NCBI GenBank assembly: GCA_032433765.1
Contig: JAVIAB010000073.1
Location: 70,128,959-70,192,958, forward strand
Direction of reading: 5' to 3'
DNA length: 64,000 bases
From: Megaustenia siamemsis
Lineage: Eukaryota; Mollusca; Gastropoda; Stylommatophora; Ariophantidae
This document shows positions 56,535 to 64,000 of the stretch, piece after piece. Position 1 is the stretch's first letter. Every line of letters begins with the position of its first letter. Both the position numbers and the translations under genes were made by a program. The notes beneath the pieces are model-generated. The model was not told where the DNA came from. It saw nothing but the letters and a program-made list of their open reading frames with translations, and searched no databases.

Positions 56535-58665
56535 TACCAATAGAGTACATTTAGAACAGAGAATGATAACCCGAAGATACCATTAGAGTACATTTAGAGC
56601 AGAGAATGATAGCCCGAAGATCCAAGTAGAGTACATTTAGAACAGAGAAAGATAGCCCGAAGGGTCCAGTAGAGTACATTTAGAACAGAGAATCATAGCC
56701 CGAAGATACAAATAGAATACATTTAGAACAGAGACAGATAGCCCGAAGATACAAATAGAATACATTTAGAACAGAGAAAGATAGCCCGAAGATACCAATA
56801 GAATACATTTAGAACAGAGAATGATAGCCTGATGATACCAATAGAATACATTTAGAACAGAGAATGATAGCCCGATGATACCAATAGAATACATTTAGAA
56901 CAGAGAATGATAGCCTGATGATACCAGTAGAATACATTTAGAACAGAGAATGATAGCCTGATGATACCAATAGAATACATTTAGAACAGAGAAAGATAGC
57001 CCGAAGATACCAATAGAGTACATTTAGAACAGAGAATGATAGCCCAAGATACCAGTAGAATACATTTAGAACAGAGAATTATAGCCCGAAGATACCACTA
57101 GAATACATTTAGAACAGAGAATGATAGCCCGAAGATATCAATAGAGTACATTTAGAACAGAGAATGATAGCCCACAGATACCAGTAGAATACATTTAGAA
57201 CAGAGAATCATAGCCCGAAGATACCATAGAATACATTTAGAACAGAGAATGATAGCCCGAAGATATCAATAGAGTACATTTAGAATAGAGAATGATAGCC
57301 CACAGATACCAGTAGAATACATTTAGAACAGAGAATGATAGCCCGAAGATACCAGTAGAATACATTTAGAACAGAGAATGATAGCCCGAAGATATCAATA
57401 TAGTACATTTAGAATAGAGAATGATAGCCCGAAGATACCAATAGAATACATTTAGAACAGAGAATGATAACCCGAAGATACCAATTAAATACATTTAGAA
57501 CAGAGAATGATAGCCCGAAGATACCAATTAAATACATTTAGAACAGAGAATGATAGCCCGAAGATACCAATGGAATACATTTAGAATAGAGAATGATAGC
57601 CCGAAGATACCAATAGAATACATTTAGAACAGAGAATGATAGCCCGAAGATACCAATAGAATACATTTAGAACAGAGAATGATAGCCCGAAGATTCTAGT
57701 AGAATACATTTAGAACAGAGAATGATAACCCGAATATTCCAGTTGAATACATTTAGAACAGAGAATGATAACCCGAATATTCCAGTTGAATACATTTAGA
57801 ACAGAGAATGATAACCCGAATATTCCAGTTGAATACATTTAGAACAGAGAATGATAACCCGAAGATACGATTAGAGTACATTTAGAACAGAGAATGATAG
57901 CCCGAAGATCCAAGTAGAGTACATTTAGAACAGAGAATGATAGCCCGAAGATACCATAAGAGTACATTTAGAACAGAGAATGATAGCCCGAAGATACCAT
58001 AAGAGTACATTTAGAACAGAGAATGATAGCCCGAAGATCCAAGTAGAGTACATTTAGAACAGAAAGATAGCCCGAAGAGTCCAGTAGAGTACATTTAGAA
58101 CAGAGAATCATAGCCCGAAGATACAAATCGAATACATTTAGAACAGAGAAAGATAGCCCGAAGATACCAATAGAATACATTTAGAACAGAGAATGATAGC
58201 CCGATGATACCAATAGAATACATTTAGAAGAGAGAATGATAACCCGAATATTCCATTAGAATACATTTAGAAGAGAGAATGATAACCCGAATATTCCATT
58301 AGAATACATTTAGAACAGAGAATGATAACCCGAATATTCCATTAAAATACATTTAGAACAGAGAATTATAATCCGAAGATTCCAGTAGAATACATTTAGA
58401 ACAGAGAATGATAACCCGAATATTCCATTAGAATACATTTAGAACAGAGAATGATAACCCGAATATTTTATTAGAATACATTTAGAACAGAGAATGATAA
58501 TCCGAAGATTCCAGTAGAATACATTTAGAACAGAGAATGATAATCCGAAGATTCCAGTAGAATACATTTAGAACAGAGAATGATAATCCGAAGATTCCAG
58601 TAGAATACATTTAGAACAGAGAATGATAATCCGAAGATTCCAGTAGAATACATTTAGAACAGAAT
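56535..58665. repeat. 43-bp minisatellite, ~49 units
   Basis: Units contain gaatacatttagaacagaga and atgatagcccgaagatacca. The marker gatccaag occurs at 56619, 57907 and 58036 (spacings 1288 and 129 bp = three units), and gtccagtagagtac at 56664 and 58079. So the start of the array is repeated near its end with small changes. Confidence 0.97.
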
Positions 58666-59058
58666 GATAGCATTAATGCATACACTTGTGAACTGATTCC
58701 TAATCAATGTTCTACAGCCCTTTCACCGGCATATGTTGCGCTTACTGTTTATGATGGAAATGATTTAAACAGTCATTTCTCTTGCTCACTTGTCTGTACA
58801 AATTCAGTTGTTAGAATACATGACCGTAATAAAAGGACCTCCGCATACACAAAAACGAGACGTTTAGGATAACCAACGTTGTGTTATTTCTTTTGGTGTA
58901 ACCAATTTAAGCTATCAACTTAATTTGCTTTATTTTGCAGCCACAAAGTTTGAAAATAATTTACAATGAAACAAATTTCATTAAGAAAATATTTCATTTA
59001 GAAATTGCATTGAAAATAATTTGAAGGGAAAAACGAGTCAGAAAATAGTTTCATTTGG

Positions 59059-59089
<31 letters not shown>

Positions 59090-60044
59090 AAAAAATGTCA
59101 CAAAGAAAACAATATCTCAATTATAAAATATTTCAAATATAAAATATTGAAATGAAAAAAAAAAAAGAAACGTTTAGAGTTGAAGTTTCCTAAATACGAA
59201 CTTACCTGTCTCGAATAAAAACGGCTGATTAGTAATGTGTCTACATCATCTCTGGTCATCCTTCGGCTGGAAGGAGACAATGTAATCTTTGATATGCAAA
59301 TTGTTTTAATGTCAGTTGATCCTCGGATCAAACCAGACACAGGAGAATGACAGATTCTGGGATCTACCCGTCGCTATATGCCTTCTGTTAGGTGAAGTAA
59401 CACACGGGCAGGTGTGATATAACTGCGTAGATATCACTGGGAAAATAAGTCAGAAGTTTGTGTTGTGTGAGCGGTGCCTATACCCGTCGAACAGACGCTC
59501 TGCGCTTAACGAAATTCACTTTCACAATGAGCTTCAGCAGGTTGGGTGGATCGGTTTTACTGGTCCCGCCGTCTGCTGGGAAGAGGAAGAGAGAATGTCA
59601 TGGAAAGGTCGAAGGCGATGGTGGGGTAGTCGATAAAAAGAAGAGAAGAACTGGGGGATAGGTGGTGTTGGGGGGTGGGGGTATAAGAACATCATGAAAC
59701 AAAGGATAAGTGAAGGGGCGGTGGAAGCAAATAAACGTTAAGTTGGGGATAGAGAAATATAACCAAAAAATGTCAAGCAGGCTGGAGTAGCTGGAAGCAT
59801 GGGTAGCTAGCTGGATGGAATCAGGAGGAACTGTCAGGCTTCGATTTGCTGGTCAAGGAGACATAGAGGTTACCGCTGCATTAGAAGCTTTGAAATCTTC
59901 TAATGAATCGGCAGCTGATTGGAAATCAAAGTTGTAGACCATGTGGTGAAAAACAGGTTCACACATATTTTTTTTTAGCCGTTTCGTGTTTTGTTTATTT
60001 AATTTTGTTCATTTTTTTTTATTCGAGATGAAAATCACGAGAAT
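58666..60044. other. unique sequence with A/T runs
   Basis: No gene. A T run lies at about 59059-59082, and G-rich ctgggggataggtggtgttg with a following G run at 59651-59681. Confidence 0.45.
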
Positions 60045-60045
60045 C

Positions 60046-60725
60046 ATCATCATCATTATCAAGTACCGTGCCTGCTGGCGTATGTGATCATGTTACGCCA
60101 CTGCTTTCGATATCGACAGTTATTTATCATTTCTTTTGTTAACCTTCTGCCAAGCCATACTCTTAAGCTGTCTGGTATCTTTTCTCTTTGTTTCCCTCTA
60201 TCTCTTCGTCCCTCAATTTTCCCAGTTTTTACAATATATTCCAGCTTTTCCCTTCTCATTACATGGCCAAGAAATGACGATTGTTTTTTTCCTAATATAT
60301 ATTAGCTCTCTTTTAGCTTTGACCTTTTTCATAACGTTTTCATTACTCTTCTTAGCTGCCCATGGTATTCTCAATATTCTTCTGTAAAGCCACATATTTA
60401 CAGCCTCCAGTGATTTTCTTGTCTGTTGTCCTATTGTCCATGATTCACATCCATATGTCAAGACTGGCTCTGCATAACATTTAAGAACTCCTTTTCTTCT
60501 TTCTATTGTCAAAAAAGAATTGCACTGTATCTTCCTCATATTCTTGGAAAGCTGTTTTTGCCTGAACCACTCTGCATATCAACTCTGTTGTACATCTACC
60601 ATCTGAGGTTAACATTGTTCCCTGATATTTAAATTCATTTACCTGTTTTAATATTGCTCCACTTGTCTTTATTGTGCTTTGCGATGATGTCTTTTTCTTT
60701 GTTTAATACCATTACTTCTGGCTTT
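60046..60725 (-). pseudogene. RTE-like LINE tail, copy 4
   Basis: Minus-strand member of the GAT-tailed family, with the tail at 60046-60062. The frame 60539-60213 reads MRKIQCNSFLTIERRKGVL, LTYGCESWTIGQQTRKSLE, RRILRIPWAAKKSNENVMK; the frame 60259-60059 gives MRREKLEYIVKTGKIEGRRD, then a WLGRRLTKEMINN segment. Upstream it reaches the region before KRKIQ, as in copy 3. One main frameshift near 60250. Confidence 0.9.
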
Positions 60726-62186
60726 TAGTCCTTTATAAAAGAGAAGACAGCAGAAAATAATACCTGTTTCGGCCACAGAACTTCTGAGGCTGCCGTAAAG
60801 CTGGATGAAATATGGAAAAATAAACATAACATTGAATGTAGCAGCTTTACTAAAACGGAGATAGTAAAAAATGATAAACGTTTCTGTCACAACCAGAGGA
60901 GTATTTTCAAAGGTGGCAACGAAGGCCATAATTCCTCTAATATTTTATCAGAATACACAACACAATTAGACTCCAGCTCAAGGAGTTAAATATGCTTGAA
61001 CAGTCAGCCACTGTGATACAAGTCTTCTGTGACAGATACTAATTGATAGGTTTCAACGTCTGTGGAGATCAAACTTACTACAGCCGTACAAGGGAATCTA
61101 TCGAAATTTGCAAAGTGTATGAAAACTAGGTAGGCCATTTCTGCAATCAGCTCGCTCGTTGCCATGACAACAGTGTTTCATCTCTGTGAGATTGCCTTTT
61201 CACCCTTATCGAAATATACAAATATAGAAATAACAGAATTTGATTTAGTATAGTTTGCACGAATGTTTGTGAGAGATTATATTGTTGTTTCTTTATTGGA
61301 TATTCCATTATCATGACGAAATGTTGACAGCAGAACTATCGTGCAGCAAGGTAGACCTGCTCCAAAATTGTTGCTTCTTCAAACATACAAAGGTAGGAGT
61401 ATAACATTTAAATCTACGTTGTACGATCTACATAAATGGCTATCTGGCAAAGCAACGAAACAAAAATCTTATTTTTTGGCGTTGCAAATAAAAAGAAAGA
61501 TCGATGAGTGGATTTGCTGTACAAGAAATAGCCATATGCGAGTAGTCTATGTATTTTTTTATACATGTAATGCGACCACTCATCATGACCTGACCTCCTC
61601 AAGTTTCGAACTCACCGTCCGGTCACAAGCTGCCTGACACACGCTATATTGTTGTGTGCCTAACTCCATTTTCTCATATGCCTTAAACAAAGCATTCCAC
61701 TTTCATTTCCCCAGTAGTCTGGCTCTGGTCTGGCTGTTGGGTCATATAACGGACTGGTCATATCAGTATAATTTAATCAAAGATAAAAATGGAATTGGTT
61801 ACTTTATTATGGACCAGAAACTTGAACATTAAATGTGGCACCGGGAAAGAAACTTGAACTAATATAATTTATAGAAGAATGTGATAATTTGGTGAAAGGA
61901 GTAGAAAAGAAATACTTCAGTATTAGAGTTACTAAAATAAAGATTTATTAAGAACAAAATCAGCATGACATTAAGATTTGTTGACATTCAAATGACATGT
62001 TGTTGTCCCTACATCTCTGTCGATTGTGATCGTTTTCTATCACAGTGGGTTCGTAGCTTGCTGATTACTCCCCAGCTGCGATAGACCTTTGATATTTTAA
62101 GTATTGACCGGTGGATGTTGTTGTATTGATTGGCGAAGTGATCACTTTAGAACGGCGCCTTCTACTTTTTTGGTCATAGATATCTG
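60726..62186. other. unique sequence
   Basis: About 1.45 kb without recognised elements. Short ORFs (60669-60929, 61341-61637) have no motif. Confidence 0.4.
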
Positions 62187-62198
62187 CTATATCAGGTT

Positions 62199-62455
62199 GG
62201 GAGCCGCGATAGTTCAGTGGTTAGTGAACTGGACTACAAAGGATAAGAGGTAGGGATCGATCCCACCCTACGGTTTCCAGGTTTACCCAGCCTTAAGTGT
62301 GTACCAGATTTTTTTGTGGGAAAGTAAAGCTGCACGGGCGTAATACTGACCTCATTACCCCAAAAATCATGTGTTGAAAGTCTGTAAAATTTATGGTCAT
62401 CAACACCATATTCCCTATACGTCTCTTGGCGTGACGTGACGCTTTACTTTACTTA
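62199..62455 (+). mobile_element. SINE-A copy 7, with clear TSD
   Basis: Full length: gggagccgcgatagttcagt (A box), agggatcgatcccaccctac (B box), central ggcgtaatactgacctcatt, tail cgtctcttggcgtgacgtga plus ctttactttactta. Perfect 13-bp TSD ctatatcaggttg at 62187-62199 and 62456-62468 (the last base overlaps the SINE start). Confidence 0.95.
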
Positions 62456-62504
62456 CTATATCAGGTTGAACATTTCGCAGTATTGGTCTCTCAACAATCA
62501 GAAT

Positions 62505-62755
62505 AGATACAAGGATAGATACAATGATAGATACAAGGATAGATACAAAAATAGATACAAGGATAGATACAAGGATAGATACAAGGATAGATACAAGGAT
62601 AGATACAAGAATAGATACAAGGATAGATACAAGGATAGATACAAGAATAGATACAAGGATAGATACAAGGATAGATACAAGGATAGATACAAGAATAGAT
62701 ACAAGGATAGATACAAGGTTAGATACAAGAATAGATACAAGGATAGATACAACAG
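62505..62755. repeat. 12-bp minisatellite, ~21 units
   Basis: ggatagatacaa units with agaata/aggata variants. Divisible by three, so frames on both strands stay open (RYKD and ILVS type); non-genic. Confidence 0.97.
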
Positions 62756-63477
62756 TGTTTAAGTGACACCTCTCATGTATCATTAAAAACTTTATCTTGT
62801 CAACAATGTGATCTTCTGCCATTTTGTAATCCTCTATAAAAAGTGTCTGCGTTGATTTCACATGTGAAGATCAAAAGAGGGTTACTGTATAAAAATAACA
62901 AGAGACAATAAAAAGACTGCATATGAAAACTTGACAAGAAAAATATTTAATAAAATATAATGACATAACGTAAGAAAACGTACGAACAAAAACATATAAA
63001 AAGGTAAAACATAAATAACAAACGACTTATCATAAAAATACATGACATAAGAAATATAAGAAGAAAGGATATAACAGTATACAAGACATATCACAAAAAA
63101 ACTTCACAACATACTAAAGGTCATATTTGAATGTTGAGATAAAGCCACATAAAAAGATGTTAACGAAGACTAAAGTTGACTTGATAACATGTCAAGTTGC
63201 CCATCAGAGAATGAAGTATAGAAGTGATCATCAAGGCAGGAGAAACATCGCAACACATAAAAACAGAGATTATACTGGTAGAGCATGTCACGCGATCTAA
63301 CGTCTGGTAAATACAATCGAACGGAGAACGGTGGAATGCACAGAAGTTGACATAGAAGTAAATGAATTGATGATATCGTCATTTGGATAATGAAAAGGCT
63401 GACAAGCTAGTTCCCAGAATGGAAGAAGTGAGAATATCGCGAATAAATTATCAAAATGGATACAGGCTTGCTGCAAG
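62756..63477. other. AT-rich unique sequence
   Basis: No gene recognised. Confidence 0.4.
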
Positions 63478-63715
63478 AGTCGGGTTCGACCCTGATCGAC
63501 GGCTTCTAGTTTCACCCAGCTTAAAGGGGCACCATTTTTTTCTTTGTTTTTTTTAGGGGAGGGGGGAGAAAAGCAACACGGGCGTAATACTGACCACCTT
63601 ACTTTAAAAATAATGTTTTAGGATCTATAAAAATAAATATGAGCACTAATACTATATTTTCGACACACCTCGTCGCGTGAAGGGGCTCTTTTCTTATATT
63701 TCTTTTTTCTTTCTT
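63478..63715 (+). mobile_element. SINE-A scrap, degenerate
   Basis: B-box-like gtcgggttcgaccctgatcg, then ggcttctagtttcacccagc, acacgggcgtaatactgacc and cgacacacctcgtcgcgtga in SINE-A order. Its A-box half is missing. Confidence 0.75.
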
Positions 63716-64000
63716 CAAATGCTGGTTGTAAAGACTACTTGAAGGACGATGCAGACATTTGGACACCTACATCTTAGAGATGACATAAATAGGGATGGTA
63801 GTAACCTCCCTTCTCTCTTCCACTTTTTTTTGTCTAGGAAATCCCATCTGAAATGAAATCCAGTGTGTATCAATGGTTTTCATTGGTAGATTGTTATCAC
63901 GACGTAAAACATGGAGTAGGAGACAGAAGGTGAACTGGAAGGAGTGGTGATAAGAATTATGGGACGGATAATTTCGTGACGTCAAGGCAGATATGTGAAG
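63716..64000. other. unique sequence at window end
   Basis: Nothing recognised. Confidence 0.4.

Noticed and set aside
60669..60929. small membrane-like ORF
   Set aside because: No domain, overlaps the LINE boundary, and has no context for a gene.

Overview
This window looks like intergenic or intronic DNA from an animal genome, most probably an invertebrate. A mollusc, perhaps a gastropod, is my best guess. That guess rests only on the types of retroelement and SINE present and is weak. There is no convincing host gene: no long ORF outside repeats, no recognisable exon series, no rRNA and no convincing functional tRNA. Almost all open frames are either remnants of transposable-element proteins or tandem repeats whose period is a multiple of three.

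Three layers make up the sequence. (1) Tandem repeats occupy roughly a quarter of the window: about 20 minisatellites with units of 12 to 61 bp. The largest are a 34-bp array (7.9-8.7 kb), a 48-bp array (13.7-14.8 kb), a 45-bp array (25.5-27.2 kb), a 20-bp array (43.3-44.2 kb), a 33-bp array (49.6-52.6 kb, split by a LINE tail) and a 43-bp array (56.5-58.7 kb). There are also many microsatellites and homopolymer runs. (2) tRNA-derived SINEs of at least four families are present: SINE-A (seven clear copies plus scraps), SINE-B (four), SINE-C (several degenerate) and SINE-D (four, two of them as an inverted pair). Several have intact target-site duplications (TSDs). (3) Coding transposons are all broken. 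They include at least four lineages of non-LTR retrotransposon (an RTE/BovB-like family with GAT-repeat tails; a family with an FADD reverse transcriptase box; and others seen only as tails), three RNase H fragments, a degenerate mariner at 2.2-3.2 kb, and two related DDE/D transposons placed head to tail at 30.2-32.6 kb. One of those two is close to intact.

Region by region: 0-10 kb holds microsatellites, an RTE tail, the mariner relic, a palindromic 37-bp array and two G-rich minisatellites with a SINE-A between them. 10-20 kb holds AT-rich and 48-bp minisatellites, a SINE-D inverted pair and several kb of featureless sequence. 20-30 kb holds an RNase H relic, a direct pair of an unknown dispersed repeat flanking an RTE tail, the 45-bp array and a LINE with its RT core. 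30-40 kb holds the DDE/D transposons, a cluster of four different SINEs and an RTE copy with a YADD box inside CA repeats. 40-48 kb holds short minisatellites, SINEs and two more RNase H relics. 48-64 kb holds the giant 33-bp and 43-bp arrays, a G-quadruplex motif in purine-rich DNA, and more SINEs and LINE tails.

The genes do not work together as a pathway. The window is a record of repeated insertion of retroelements, often into minisatellites, followed by array expansion. The items I find most worth following are the DDE/D transposon pair with unusual catalytic spacing, the central sequence shared by SINE families with different heads, the palindromic array, and the insertions dated by TSDs inside arrays. 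I did not find an intact undescribed multi-gene system. All alignments were made by eye, and copy numbers and repeat boundaries are approximate.
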